A stretch of DNA of 64,000 nt from Actinomadura parmotrematis (GCF_019458805.1 NZ_JAIBOA010000002.1:408601-472600), one strand, 5' to 3'; shown: positions 42,357 through 51,630, numbered from the stretch's first letter. Notes: generated by a model from the letters alone, not told the origin. Program-made: numbers and translations.

Positions 42357-42853
42357 CGGTCGCCCTCCTCGCGGCGCCAGGCGCCGGTCTTGCCGCCGAG
42401 CTTCTCCTCGACCCGCACGTCGGTGACCGTCGCGCCCGGGTCGAGAGCCTTCACCATGTCGACCAGCGCGAGCGCGGCGGCGGTGACGGCGGTCAGCGCC
42501 TCCATCTCCACGCCGGTGCGGTCGGCGGTGCGGGTGACGGCGGTGATCGCCACGCCGCGGTCGCGGACCGCCAGGTCCACCGTCACGCCGTGCAGCGCGA
42601 TCGGGTGGCAGAGCGGGACGAGGTCGGGGGTGCGCTTGGCGCCCATGATCCCGGCGATCCGGGCGACCGCGAGCGCGTCGCCCTTCGGCACGTCCCCGGC
42701 GCGCAGCGCGGCGACGCACGCCCGCGACAGGGCCACGAACCCGGTGGCGGTGGCCTGCCGGGCCGACACCTGCTTGGCCGACACGTCGACCATGCGGGCG
42801 TCGCCCTTGGCGTCCAGGTGGCTGAACCCGGTGTGCTCGGATCCCATGCTCAT
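42353..42853 (-). CDS. moaC: Cyclic pyranopterin monophosphate synthase MoaC
   Basis: A 166-residue MoaC, which completes cyclic pyranopterin formation after MoaA. The signature residues are in FSHLDAKGDARMVDVSAK, KRTPDLVPLCHPIALHGV, GVEMEALTAVTAAALALVDM and EEKLGGKTGAWRR. The usual YDM tyrosine is replaced by valine in LALVDM. No moaA is in the window. It overlaps moeA (42850-42853) and moaB by four bases each. Confidence 0.94.
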   Translation of the reverse strand: MSMGSEHTGFSHLDAKGDARMVDVSAKQVSARQATATGFVALSRACVAALRAGDVPKGDALAVARIAGIMGAKRTPDLVPLCHPIALHGVTVDLAVRDRGVAITAVTRTADRTGVEMEALTAVTAAALALVDMVKALDPGATVTDVRVEEKLGGKTGAWRREEGDR

Positions 42854-44058
42854 GACGGCAACCTCATGACCTCGACGGTGGAGCCGGCGGGCAGCGCCTC
42901 GTCGGCCGCGCCCAGCGCGATGATCGCGTTGGCGGACGAGAGCGCGCCGAGCTGGTGCGAGCCCTGCCCCTCGGCGGGGGCGACGGCGGGGCCGCCGCGG
43001 GCGTCGTCCAGGCGGGCCCGCAGGTAGTGGCGGATCCCGGCGGGCGAGCGGACGTCGGCGGTGAGCCGGGCCCGGACGGTCGGCAGCGGCTCGGGCGCCA
43101 GGCCCTGCATGGCGCGCAGCGCGGGCCGCACGAAGACCTGGAAGGACACGTAGGCGCTGACCGGGTTGCCGGGCAGCGTGAAGATCGGGACGCCCTCCAG
43201 CAGGCCGAACCCCTGCGGCTTGCCGGGCCGCATCCGCACCTGGTGGAACCGGACGGTGCCGTGGCCGGTCAGCACCTCCTTGACCACGTCGCGGGCGCCC
43301 ATCGACACCCCGCCGGAGGTGACGACGGCGTCGGCGCGCATGAGCTGGTCGCGCAGCGTCTCCAGCACCTTGTCGGGCTCGTCGCCGACGGTCGCCTGCC
43401 GGTAGCCGACGCCGCCCGCCTCGGCGACGGCCGCGGTCAGCATGAAGCTGTTGGAGTCCCAGATCTGGCCGGGCGCGAGCGCGGCGCCCGGCTCGCGCAG
43501 CTCGCTGCCGGTGGACAGCACGACGACGCGCGGTTTCGGCCGCACGAGCACCCGCGGGCGTCCGACGGCGGCGAGCATGCCGAGCTGCGGGGCGGCGAGC
43601 CGGGTGCCGGGCCCGGCGACGATCTGGCCGGCGAGCACGTCCTCGCCGGCGCGGCGGATGTAGTTGCCGGGCGGCGCCGGGCGGGTGACGCGGACCGTGG
43701 CGGTGCCGCCGTCGGTCCACTCGACCGGGACGACGGCGTCGGCTCCCGCCGGCAGCGGCGCGCCCGTCATGATCCGGGCGGTCAGCCCGGGCCGGAGCGC
43801 CGTCACCCCGCCGTCGCCCGCGGCGATGTCGCCGATGACCGGCAGCACCGCCGGGTCGTCGTCGCTGGCGCCCGCCACGTCGGCCGCGACGACCGCGTAC
43901 CCGTCCATCGCGGAGTTGTCGAACGGCGGCAGCGGCACCGGGGCCGCGACGGGTTCGGCGAGCACCGACCCCGCCGCCTCCAGCAGCGCCAGCTCCAGCG
44001 GCGGCAGCACCGGCACGCTGTTCAGGATCTCCGCGAGGTGCTCCTCGACCGTTCTCAT
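42850..44058 (-). CDS. moeA: Molybdopterin molybdotransferase MoeA
   Basis: A 402-residue MoeA, which inserts molybdate into adenylylated molybdopterin. Visible motifs are PFDNSAMDGYAV, GDIAAGDGG, RIMTGAPLPAGADAVVPVE, VVLSTGSEL, DSNSFMLTAAV, VVTSGGVSMGARDVVKEVL and FTLPGNPVSAYVSF. The ATG at 44058 is used, with GGGGGA upstream; a GTG two codons earlier is possible. It heads the unit moeA-moaC-moaB and follows galU by 28 bp, so galU and moeA may share a promoter. Confidence 0.95.
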   Translation of the reverse strand: MRTVEEHLAEILNSVPVLPPLELALLEAAGSVLAEPVAAPVPLPPFDNSAMDGYAVVAADVAGASDDDPAVLPVIGDIAAGDGGVTALRPGLTARIMTGAPLPAGADAVVPVEWTDGGTATVRVTRPAPPGNYIRRAGEDVLAGQIVAGPGTRLAAPQLGMLAAVGRPRVLVRPKPRVVVLSTGSELREPGAALAPGQIWDSNSFMLTAAVAEAGGVGYRQATVGDEPDKVLETLRDQLMRADAVVTSGGVSMGARDVVKEVLTGHGTVRFHQVRMRPGKPQGFGLLEGVPIFTLPGNPVSAYVSFQVFVRPALRAMQGLAPEPLPTVRARLTADVRSPAGIRHYLRARLDDARGGPAVAPAEGQGSHQLGALSSANAIIALGAADEALPAGSTVEVMRLPS

Positions 44059-44086
44059 GCCCACGGTCCCCCAGTGTGGCGGCTCG

Positions 44087-45013
44087 TCACGCGTCCTTGC
44101 CGTCCCCCGCGCCGTCGTGCGCGGCGACGAACTCGCGGAGCCAGCCGAGGAAGTCCTCGGCGAGGTCCTCACGCTCGGAGGCGAACTGCACGACGGTGCG
44201 CAGGTACTCCAGCTTGTTGCCGGTGTCGTAGCGGCGGCCGCGGAACTTCACGCCGTAGACGCCGCCGCCCTGCTCGGCGGGCGTGTCGGCGAGGGTGCGC
44301 AGCGCGTCGGTCAGCTGGATCTCGCCGCCGCGGCCGGGCGGGGTGCTCTCCAGCACGTCGAAGACGGCGGCGTCGCAGACGTAGCGGCCGATGATGATCC
44401 AGTTGCTCGGCGCCTCGTCGGCCGGCGGCTTCTCCACCAGATCGGTGATCTTGACGACGTCGTCCTCGGCGGTGTCCTCGATGGAGACCACGCCGTAGGC
44501 CGAGACCTGGTCGGGGTCGACCTCCATGAGGGCGACGACGCTGCCGCCGTACCGGCCGCGCACCTCGATCATGCGCTTCAGCAGCTCGTCGCGGGCGTCG
44601 ATGAGGTCGTCGCCGAGCAGCACGGCGAACGGCTCGTTCCCGACGTGCTGGCGGGCGCAGTGCACGGCGTGACCGAGGCCCTTCGGCTCGCCCTGCCGCA
44701 CGTAGTGCATGACCGCCAGGTCGGCGGACTCGCGCACCGCCGCCAGGCGCTCCTGGTCGCCCTTGGCGTCCAGGGTCTCCTCCAGCTCGTAGGCGCGGTC
44801 GAAGTGGTCCTCGATGGACCGCTTGCTGCGCCCGGTGATCATCAGAACGTCGGTGAGCCCGGCGTCCACCGCCTCCTCGACGACATACTGGATCGCCGGT
44901 TTGTCGACGATCGGCAGCATCTCCTTGGGAGTCGCCTTGGTGGCGGGCAGGAATCGGGTGCCGAGGCCCGCCGCGGGGACGACGGCCTTGAGTACGGGTG
45001 CGTGATCGGCCAT
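44087..45013 (-). CDS. galU: UTP-glucose-1-phosphate uridylyltransferase
   Basis: A 308-residue GalU that makes UDP-glucose. The nucleotide-binding signature VVPAAGLGTRFLPATKATPKEMLPIV, the VEEAVDAGLTDVLMITGRSK segment and the ITDLVEKPP, GGEIQLTDAL and YDTGNKLEY motifs are complete. It is divergent from the fthC gene with only 33 bp between start codons, so their promoters must overlap. Confidence 0.96.
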   Translation of the reverse strand: MADHAPVLKAVVPAAGLGTRFLPATKATPKEMLPIVDKPAIQYVVEEAVDAGLTDVLMITGRSKRSIEDHFDRAYELEETLDAKGDQERLAAVRESADLAVMHYVRQGEPKGLGHAVHCARQHVGNEPFAVLLGDDLIDARDELLKRMIEVRGRYGGSVVALMEVDPDQVSAYGVVSIEDTAEDDVVKITDLVEKPPADEAPSNWIIIGRYVCDAAVFDVLESTPPGRGGEIQLTDALRTLADTPAEQGGGVYGVKFRGRRYDTGNKLEYLRTVVQFASEREDLAEDFLGWLREFVAAHDGAGDGKDA

Positions 45014-45046
45014 AGAGAGACCCTAGTCATCGGCGAGGACTTCAGC

Positions 45047-45628
45047 GTGCACGACATACGCGACAAGAAAGTGATACGCGAGCGGCTGCTCGGTGGACGG
45101 GCGGCGCTCGACCCGGGAGTCAGGGACGCGGCGGCGCGCGCCCTGCGCGACGGGCTGCTGGCGGTGCCCGAACTGGAGATGGCCGGGACGGTCGCCGCCT
45201 ACGTGTCGGTGGGCGCCGAGCCCGACACCCGGAGCCTGCTGTTCGCGCTGTGGAAGCGCGGCACCTACGTCCTGCTCCCCCGGCTGCTGCCGGACGGCGA
45301 CCTGGACTGGGCGTCCTACGAGGGCCCCGGCTCGCTCGCGCCCGGCCCGCGCGGGCTGCTGGAGCCGACCGAGCCGCCGCGCGGGACGGCGGCGGTCGCG
45401 AGCGCCGACGTCGTCCTCGTCCCGGCCCTCGCGGTCGACCGGACGGGGACGCGGCTCGGGCGCGGCGGCGGCTCCTACGACCGGGCGCTCGCCCGCGTCG
45501 GCCCGGCGATCCTCACCGTCGCGCTCCTGCACGACGGCGAGCTGGTGGACGAGCTGCCCGCCGAACCCCACGACCAGCGGGTACGCGCCGCGCTGACGCC
45601 TTCGGGCGGCTTGGTACGGTTCGCCTGA
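45047..45628 (+). CDS. fthC: 5-Formyltetrahydrofolate cyclo-ligase
   Basis: A 193-residue cyclo-ligase that converts 5-formyltetrahydrofolate to 5,10-methenyltetrahydrofolate. The N-terminal basic segment DKKVIRERLL, VAAYVSVGAEPDT, the conserved VDRTGTRLGRGGGSYDRAL nucleotide/folate motif and the terminal EPHDQRVRAALTP are present. The GTG at 45047 is chosen because GAGGAC lies eight bases upstream; longer readings run through the galU antisense strand. Confidence 0.92.
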   Translation: MHDIRDKKVIRERLLGGRAALDPGVRDAAARALRDGLLAVPELEMAGTVAAYVSVGAEPDTRSLLFALWKRGTYVLLPRLLPDGDLDWASYEGPGSLAPGPRGLLEPTEPPRGTAAVASADVVLVPALAVDRTGTRLGRGGGSYDRALARVGPAILTVALLHDGELVDELPAEPHDQRVRAALTPSGGLVRFA

Positions 45629-45659
45629 CCGCACGCCGGACCGGGGCAGGAGGCAGCAC

Positions 45660-46646
45660 ATGACCAGGACGTGGAAGGCCCTCGCACTCCCGCCGCTCGA
45701 TCCGGGCTTCGCCCGGTCGCAGTTCGAGCCGCTCGGCGACGTCGAGGTGGTCTTCCTGGAGTCACGCGACCGCGCCGGGCTGCTCGCCGGCATCGCGGAC
45801 GCCGACCTGGTCGTCGCCGACTTCACCGGACGCCTCGCGCTCGACGCCGAGGCCGTCGCCGCGGCGCCGCGCCTGGCGTTCGTGCAGACGCCCGGCGTCG
45901 GCACCGACAGCGTGGACACCGAGGCGCTCGCCGCCGCCGGCGTCCCGGTCGCCAACACCGCCGGGTCCAACGCCCGCGCGGTCGCCGAGTGGGCCGTCGG
46001 CGCCGCGTTCGCGCTCTGCCGCAGGACGGTGTCGAGCGACCGCGCGATGCGGGCGGGCGCCTGGCCGCAGCAGGAGGTGCTGCGGGGCGGCACCCGCGAG
46101 ATCCATTCGCTGCGGGTCGGGATCGTCGGGTACGGCGCGATCGGCGCGGAGACCGCCCGCCTGTTCGCCGCGCTCGGCTCGACGGTGTCCTACTGGTCGC
46201 GGCGCCGCCGCGCGGAGGCGGTCGCGACCTACCGCGAGCTCGACGACCTGCTCGCCGGTTCCGACCTGCTGGTGATCGCGCTGCCGCTCGCGCCCGGCAC
46301 GCGCGGCCTGCTCGGCGCCGACCGGCTCGCGCTGCTGCCGCAGGGCGCGCTGCTGGTGAACGTGGCGCGCGGCGGCATCGCGCCCGACGCCGACGTCCGC
46401 GCCGCCCTGGACTCGGGGCGCCTCGCCGGGGCCGCGCTGGACGTCTACGAGACCGAGCCGCTGCCCGAGGACCATCCGCTGCGCTCCGACGAGCGCGTCC
46501 TGCTGTCGCCGCACACCGCCGGAGGCACCCGGGAGTCGCAGCTCACCATGCTCGGCATGATGAAGGACAACCTCGCGGCGGCGATGGCGGGCCGGCCCGT
46601 CGCCAACGTCGTCAACGGCGTGGATCCGGTGGTCCGGCAGCGCTGA
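45660..46646 (+). CDS. D-isomer-specific 2-hydroxyacid dehydrogenase
   Basis: A 328-residue NAD-dependent dehydrogenase of the D-2-hydroxyacid family. The NAD-binding motif is VGIVGYGAIGAETARLF. The catalytic Arg is in NVARGGI, the Glu in DVYETEPLPEDHP and the His in LLSPHTAGGT. Candidate substrates (phosphoglycerate, glyoxylate, other 2-oxoacids) cannot be told apart; the protein lacks the C-terminal ACT domain of SerA. AGGAGGCAGCAC precedes the ATG. It follows fthC by 31 bp and may be cotranscribed. Confidence 0.92.
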   Translation: MTRTWKALALPPLDPGFARSQFEPLGDVEVVFLESRDRAGLLAGIADADLVVADFTGRLALDAEAVAAAPRLAFVQTPGVGTDSVDTEALAAAGVPVANTAGSNARAVAEWAVGAAFALCRRTVSSDRAMRAGAWPQQEVLRGGTREIHSLRVGIVGYGAIGAETARLFAALGSTVSYWSRRRRAEAVATYRELDDLLAGSDLLVIALPLAPGTRGLLGADRLALLPQGALLVNVARGGIAPDADVRAALDSGRLAGAALDVYETEPLPEDHPLRSDERVLLSPHTAGGTRESQLTMLGMMKDNLAAAMAGRPVANVVNGVDPVVRQR

Positions 46647-46773
46647 GCGGGACGTCCGCGGGCGCCGCCGGGCGGGCCCGACACACCCGACGGCGTACCG
46701 AAAGTATGTAATCAACACCTATATCTGTAGGATTCCTTAAAGATCACTCGCCTCCGACCCCGCGGGGAGGGAT

Positions 46774-48261
46774 GTGCGCCTCGAAACCTGGCTACTGCTC
46801 GGATCGACCCTCGTACTCTGCGCCATCATCGCCGTCCGGCTGTCGCACCGCGCCGGCCTGCCGACGCTGCTGGCCTACATGGGCATCGGCCTGTTCATCG
46901 GCGAGGCCGGCCCGTTCCACATCGGCTTCGAGAACTACGAACTGACCGAGGTCCTCGGACTCGCCGCGCTCGTCCTGATCCTGGCCGAGGGCGGCATCAC
47001 CACCAACTGGCGGCACGTCCGGCCCTCGGTGCCGGCGGCCGTGTCGGTCTCGGTCATCGGCACGCTGATCAGCATCGGCATCGTCGCGGTCGCGGCCATG
47101 GGCCTGCTCGGCATGGACTGGCAGCTGGCGTTCCTGCTGGCCGCGGTGCTCGCGCCGACCGACGCCGCCGCGGTGTTCTCGGTGCTGCGCCGGCTGCCGC
47201 TGCCGTCCCGGCTGACCGGCCTGCTGGAGGCCGAGTCGGGCTTCAACGACGCCCCCGTCGTGATCATCGTGGTCACGCTCAGCACCCCGCACGCCGAGGT
47301 GCCGAACCTCGCCGAGCTGTTCGGCGTGATGGCCTACGAGCTCGTCGCCGGCGGCCTGATCGGCCTCGCGATCGGCTGGGCGGGCGCCTACGCCCTGCGG
47401 CACGTGGCGCTGCCGGCGTCCGGCCTCTACCCGATCGCGGTGCTGTCGCTCGCGGTCGGCTCCTACGGCGCGGCCGCCGAGCTGCACGCGAGCGGCTTCC
47501 TCGCCGTCTACCTGAGCGCCCTCGTGCTCGGCAACGCGCGGCTGCCGCACCGGCCCGCCACGCGCGGCTTCGCCGAGGGCATCGCCTGGCTCGCCCAGAT
47601 CGGCCTGTTCGTGATGCTCGGGCTGCTCGCCTCCCCCGAGGACCTGCCCGCGCAGATCCTGCCCGCCCTCGCGATCGGTTTCGTGCTGCTGCTCATCGCG
47701 CGGCCGGTCTCGATGTGGCTGTCCACGCTCGGCTTCGGCCTGTCATGGGGCGAGAAGGCGTTCGCGTCCTGGGCCGGCCTGCGCGGCGCGGTGCCGATCG
47801 TGCTCGCCACCATCCCGATGGTGAAGCAGGTCCCCGGCGCGACCACGCTGTTCGCGATCGTGTTCACCATCGTGGTGGTGTTCACCCTGCTCCAGGGCCC
47901 GACGCTGCCGCTCGTCGCCCGCTGGTGCGGGCTGAAGAGCGACGAGCAGGCCCGCGAGCTGGACGTGGAGGCCGCGCCGCTGGAGCAGCTGCACGCCGAC
48001 CTGCTGGAGATCGCCGTCCCGCACGACTCGCTGCTGAACGGCGTGGAGATCTTCGAGCTGCGGCTGCCGCGCGGCGCGTCGATCACCCTGGTGGTGCGCG
48101 ACGGCGAGAGCTTCGTCCCCGACCGCAACACCGCCCTGCGCGCCGGCGACACCCTGCTGGTCGTCACGACCGCCAAGGTGCGCGAGGCCACCGAGCGGCG
48201 GCTCCGCGCCGTCAGCAGGCGCGGCAAGCTGGCCGGCTGGTTCGGCGAGTCCGGAGCCTGA
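46774..48261 (+). CDS. Potassium/proton antiporter (CPA1/NhaP2 type)
   Basis: A 495-residue cation/proton antiporter with about 12 membrane segments and a cytoplasmic TrkA-C (RCK_C) domain at the C-terminus (LHADLLEIAVPHDSLLNGVEIFELRLPRGASI...TLLVVTTAK). The antiporter core includes VLAPTDAAAVFSVLRRL, LLEAESGFNDAPVVIIVV and WAGLRGAVPIVLATIPM. Domain order matches NhaP2/CvrA K+/H+ antiporters. The GTG start at 46774 has GGGGAGGGAT upstream. A strong hairpin follows the gene. Confidence 0.93.
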   Translation: MRLETWLLLGSTLVLCAIIAVRLSHRAGLPTLLAYMGIGLFIGEAGPFHIGFENYELTEVLGLAALVLILAEGGITTNWRHVRPSVPAAVSVSVIGTLISIGIVAVAAMGLLGMDWQLAFLLAAVLAPTDAAAVFSVLRRLPLPSRLTGLLEAESGFNDAPVVIIVVTLSTPHAEVPNLAELFGVMAYELVAGGLIGLAIGWAGAYALRHVALPASGLYPIAVLSLAVGSYGAAAELHASGFLAVYLSALVLGNARLPHRPATRGFAEGIAWLAQIGLFVMLGLLASPEDLPAQILPALAIGFVLLLIARPVSMWLSTLGFGLSWGEKAFASWAGLRGAVPIVLATIPMVKQVPGATTLFAIVFTIVVVFTLLQGPTLPLVARWCGLKSDEQARELDVEAAPLEQLHADLLEIAVPHDSLLNGVEIFELRLPRGASITLVVRDGESFVPDRNTALRAGDTLLVVTTAKVREATERRLRAVSRRGKLAGWFGESGA

Positions 48262-48279
48262 CCCGGCGTCTCGTATCCT

Positions 48280-48321
48280 CGGGCCTGTTCCCGCCCCGGC
48301 CGGGACGCGGGAACAGGCCCG
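48280..48321 (+). terminator. Hairpin terminator after the antiporter gene
   Basis: A perfect 15-bp stem is formed by 48280-48294 (CGGGCCTGTTCCCGC) and 48307-48321, with a 12-base loop, starting 19 bp after the stop codon. No T-run follows. Confidence 0.7.
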
Positions 48322-48414
48322 GGGCGCGAGATGTTGCAGACATCGGTACCATTAGCAGTCGTCTTGGATGAGTGCCAGCCCGGTCGTCCGGGCTCGGGGC
48401 AGCGAGGAGGAACC

Positions 48415-48768
48415 GTGCCGACGTATCAGTACGTTTGCACCGAGTGCGGCGAGCCTCTTGAGGCCGTGCAGAAGTTCAGCGACGACGCGCTGACCGAATG
48501 CCCCGCCTGCACCGGCAAGCTGCGCAAGGTCTTCTCCGCCGCGGGCATCATCTTCAAGGGGTCGGGCTTCTACCGCACCGACAGCCGCGGCTCGGGCAGC
48601 TCCTCCTCGACGGCCGCCTCCGCCGGCTCCACCGCCAAGGACTCCAAGGACTCCGCCGCCCCGGCCAAGTCCGAGTCCTCGTCCACCGCCTCGTCCGGTT
48701 CGAGCGACTCCGCGTCGAGCGGCGCCTCGGCCGGCAGCGCCAAGTCCTCGTCGGAGAAGGTCGCTTGA
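48415..48768 (+). CDS. FmdB family zinc-ribbon protein
   Basis: A 117-residue protein: an FmdB-type zinc ribbon at the N-terminus (PTYQYVCTECGEPLEAVQKFSDDALTECPACTGKLRKVFSAAGIIFKGSGFYRTDSR, two CxxC pairs) followed by a long Ser/Ala/Lys low-complexity tail. The GTG start at 48415 has GAGGAGG upstream. It belongs to the group annotated as putative regulatory proteins; the exact function is unknown. Its last 199 bp are overlapped on the other strand by the NarJ-like gene. Confidence 0.92.
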   Translation: MPTYQYVCTECGEPLEAVQKFSDDALTECPACTGKLRKVFSAAGIIFKGSGFYRTDSRGSGSSSSTAASAGSTAKDSKDSAAPAKSESSSTASSGSSDSASSGASAGSAKSSSEKVA

Positions 48769-49235
48769 CCGGCGTCCGCCAGAGCCGCCCGCACCGCCCC
48801 CACGGGGGCGGCGTAGGGCGTGGCCCGCTCCTCCAGGGCGCGGTGCAGGCGGCCCAGGGGCGCCCGCAACGCCAGCAGCAGCGTGTCGTCACCGCTGTCG
48901 GCGGCGTACTCCAGTAGGACGGGCAGCGAATCGGGCTCCTCGCCGCCCGCGTCGAATCCCGCCGCCCGGTAGAACCCGGGCAGCTGCCCCAGCAGGTGCG
49001 CCTGCGGTCCCGGCGCGGCGTAGCCCCCGAGGCGGAACCCGAGGCCCGCGCGGTGCGCGGCGAGGTCGAGCGGCGGCGTCCGCGCCGTGTGGTCGAGGAA
49101 CGCCGTCAGCAGCCGCACCGCCGGGACGTCGGGCAGGTCCTGCAGCGCGGCCCGCAGCATCGGGCGGCGGTCGTGGAACCGCTGGTCGGGCGCGGCGAGC
49201 AGCAGCGCGGCGGCCCGCCACACGATGATGTGCAC
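48570..49235 (-). CDS. NarJ-like nitrate reductase assembly chaperone, orphan
   Basis: A 221-residue protein with the NarJ/TorD-like pattern: IIVWRAAALLLAAPDQRF, then LLTAFLDHTARTPP, LLGQLPGFYRAAGFDAGGEEPDSLPVLLEYAA and LLALRAPLGRLHRALEERATPYAAPVGAV. The segment corresponding to the canonical YVxTFD-L-RR motif is poorly conserved. No narG, narH or narI is nearby. The last 66 residues are an acidic low-complexity tail encoded antisense to the Ser-rich tail of fmdB. The GTG at 49235 has a GGGGGGTGGG upstream; an earlier GTG at 49307 is possible. Confidence 0.58.
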   Translation of the reverse strand: MHIIVWRAAALLLAAPDQRFHDRRPMLRAALQDLPDVPAVRLLTAFLDHTARTPPLDLAAHRAGLGFRLGGYAAPGPQAHLLGQLPGFYRAAGFDAGGEEPDSLPVLLEYAADSGDDTLLLALRAPLGRLHRALEERATPYAAPVGAVRAALADAGQATFSDEDLALPAEAPLDAESLEPDEAVDEDSDLAGAAESLESLAVEPAEAAVEEELPEPRLSVR

Positions 49236-49452
49236 CGCCCACCCCCCGGAACGTCCCCCGCTGCCCCCGAACCGCCGGAATGCCCGCACCAACTTCCTTC
49301 CCGTCACTACGGGCGTTCATGCGGCTACTTTCGGCCCGTCCGTATACCGCTCGGGAGGGAGGCGGGCGGGTCCGCCCCACCCTTGAGAGGGGGACGCCGG
49401 TCGGCTCTCCCGCCCGACGCGCCCCCGATCGCGGCACGGCGACGATCGGGGC

Positions 49453-51558
49453 ATGACATCCCCCCTTGAGCGTTGCACCGCCGCCATCTGCGGACGCCGC
49501 GGAAAATGGGCCGTCCTCCTGATCTGGGCCCTGCTGTTCGCCCTGCTCTTCCCGCTGGCGGGCAAGCTGGGCGACGTCAAGAGCAACGACGCCTCGGCCT
49601 GGCTGCCCGACGGCACCGAGTCCACCAAGGTCATCCAGCTCGACGACCGGTTCGCCGTCGACCAGTCCGAGCTCGCCGTCATCGTCTACGAGCGCCCCTC
49701 CGGCATCACCGCCGCCGACCGCGCCAAGGCCGCCGCCGACGGGCGCGCGTTCGCCGCCCTGCCGGGCGCCGGCACCGTCCGCGGGCCCCTCCCCGCCCAG
49801 GACGGCAGGGCGCTGCAGACCCTCGTGCCGATCGACCGCGACCACGTCACCGAATCGGTGGACCAGGCCCGCGCCCTGCTGAAGCGCGCCCCGCCCGGAC
49901 TCGCCGCGCACGTCACCGGCAGCGCCGGCGGCGACGCCGACGGCGACGAGATCTTCGACTCCGTCGACGGGTTCCTGCTGATGGCGGCCGGGATCGTCGT
50001 CATCGTCCTGCTGCTCCTGCTCTACCGCAGCCCCGTGCTGTGGCTCGTCCCGCTGCTCTGCGTGATCTTCGCCCTGGTGTCCGCGCAGGCCGCCGTCTAC
50101 CTGCTGGCCAAGCACGCCGGGCTGACCGTCAACGGGCAGAGCGCGAGCATCCTCACCGTCATGGTCTTCGGCATCGCCACCGACTACGCCCTGCTGCTCG
50201 TCGCCCGCTACCGCGAGGAACTGCACCGGCACGCCGACCGGCACGCCGCGATGGCGCGGGCCCTGCACCGCGCCGGCCCCACCCTCGCCGCGTCCGCCGC
50301 CACCGTCGCGGCCGCGCTGCTCTGCCTGCTGGCCGCCGAGATGAACTCCGCCAGCGGCTTCGGACCGGTCGCCGCCGCCGGCGTCCTCACCGGCTTCGCC
50401 GCGATGGTCACGCTGCTGCCCGCGCTGCTGGTCGTCCTCGGCCGCTGGCTGTTCTGGCCCCTCGTCCCCCGCCACGACGCCCGCTACCTCGCGCCGGAGG
50501 CCTACGAGGCCGAGCACGGCGTCTGGAGCCGCGTCGCGCGCCTCGTCACCCGACGGCCGCGGGCCCTCTGGGCGGTCACCAGCCTGGTCCTGGTCGGCCT
50601 CACCTTCGGCCTCGGCTCGCTCAACGGCGGTGGCATCACCGACAAGGGCAGCTTCACCGGCCGGCCCGACTCCGTCCAGGGCCTGGAAGCGGTGGAACGG
50701 CACTTCCCGAACCTGCAGGGCGACCCCGCGGTCGTCATCGGCGACGCGGCCGCCGCCGGCCCGCTGCGCGCCGCCATCGCCGGCACGCCCGGCATCACCT
50801 CGGTGGAGCGCACCGGCGGCAAGGACGGCCTCGTCCGGTTCGAGGCGGTGCTGAGCGCCTCCGACGGCACCGGGGCCGCCCAGCGGACCGTCGAACGGCT
50901 GCGCGGCACCGTGCACGCCGTCCCCGGCGCGCACGCCCTGGTCGGCGGCTCGCCCGCGGTGTCGCTGGACACCGACCGCGCGTCCGCGCACGACAACAGG
51001 ACCGTCATCCCGCTGGCGCTGGTCGTGGTGCTGCTGATCCTGGTGGTGCTGCTGCGAGCGCTCGTCGCGCCGCTGCTGATGATCGCGACGGTGGTGCTGT
51101 CGTTCCTGGCGTCCCTCGGCACGAGCGCGTTCCTCTTCCGGCACGTCATGCACTACGAGGGCACCGACCGGTCGTTCCCGCTGCTCGCCTTCGTGTTCCT
51201 GGTCGCGCTCGGCGTCGACTACAACATCTTCCTCATGCACCGCGTCCGCGAGGAGTCCCGCAGGCTCGGCACGCGGCGCGGCATCGTCCGCGGCGTCACG
51301 GTCACCGGCGGCGTGATCACCTCGGCGGGCCTGGTCCTCGCGGCGACGTTCGCCGCGCTCGCCACCCTCCCGATCACCGAGCTCGCCGAACTGGGCTTCG
51401 CGGTCGCCCTCGGCGTCCTGCTCGACACCTTCGTCGTCCGCACCCTGCTGATGCCGGCGCTCGCCCACGACCTGGGCGACCGCGTCTGGGCCCCGCGGCT
51501 CCGCCGCCGCGGCGGCCGCGGCGCCGACCGGACCCGGTCGCTGGAACCGGTGTCCTGA
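49453..51558 (+). CDS. MMPL family RND transporter
   Basis: A 701-residue membrane protein with the two-fold MMPL/RND architecture. The first membrane helix is followed by a periplasmic domain (about 45-165), then a bundle of helices with GQSASILTVMVFGIATDYALLLVARYREEL, a second external domain (about 385-510), and a second bundle with FPLLAFVFLVALGVDYNIFLMHRVREES. The paired GxxxDY(A/N) motifs are the proton-relay signature. It probably exports a lipid, peptide or drug; no substrate-linked gene is adjacent. The ATG at 49453 lies in a region rich in possible starts. Confidence 0.93.
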   Translation: MTSPLERCTAAICGRRGKWAVLLIWALLFALLFPLAGKLGDVKSNDASAWLPDGTESTKVIQLDDRFAVDQSELAVIVYERPSGITAADRAKAAADGRAFAALPGAGTVRGPLPAQDGRALQTLVPIDRDHVTESVDQARALLKRAPPGLAAHVTGSAGGDADGDEIFDSVDGFLLMAAGIVVIVLLLLLYRSPVLWLVPLLCVIFALVSAQAAVYLLAKHAGLTVNGQSASILTVMVFGIATDYALLLVARYREELHRHADRHAAMARALHRAGPTLAASAATVAAALLCLLAAEMNSASGFGPVAAAGVLTGFAAMVTLLPALLVVLGRWLFWPLVPRHDARYLAPEAYEAEHGVWSRVARLVTRRPRALWAVTSLVLVGLTFGLGSLNGGGITDKGSFTGRPDSVQGLEAVERHFPNLQGDPAVVIGDAAAAGPLRAAIAGTPGITSVERTGGKDGLVRFEAVLSASDGTGAAQRTVERLRGTVHAVPGAHALVGGSPAVSLDTDRASAHDNRTVIPLALVVVLLILVVLLRALVAPLLMIATVVLSFLASLGTSAFLFRHVMHYEGTDRSFPLLAFVFLVALGVDYNIFLMHRVREESRRLGTRRGIVRGVTVTGGVITSAGLVLAATFAALATLPITELAELGFAVALGVLLDTFVVRTLLMPALAHDLGDRVWAPRLRRRGGRGADRTRSLEPVS

Positions 51559-51630
51559 CCCGTCCCGCTCCGCCCCGCGCCGGGCGGGCGGCCCGCCCGG
51601 GCCGCCCGCCCGGCGCCGCCGTCCGCGGAG

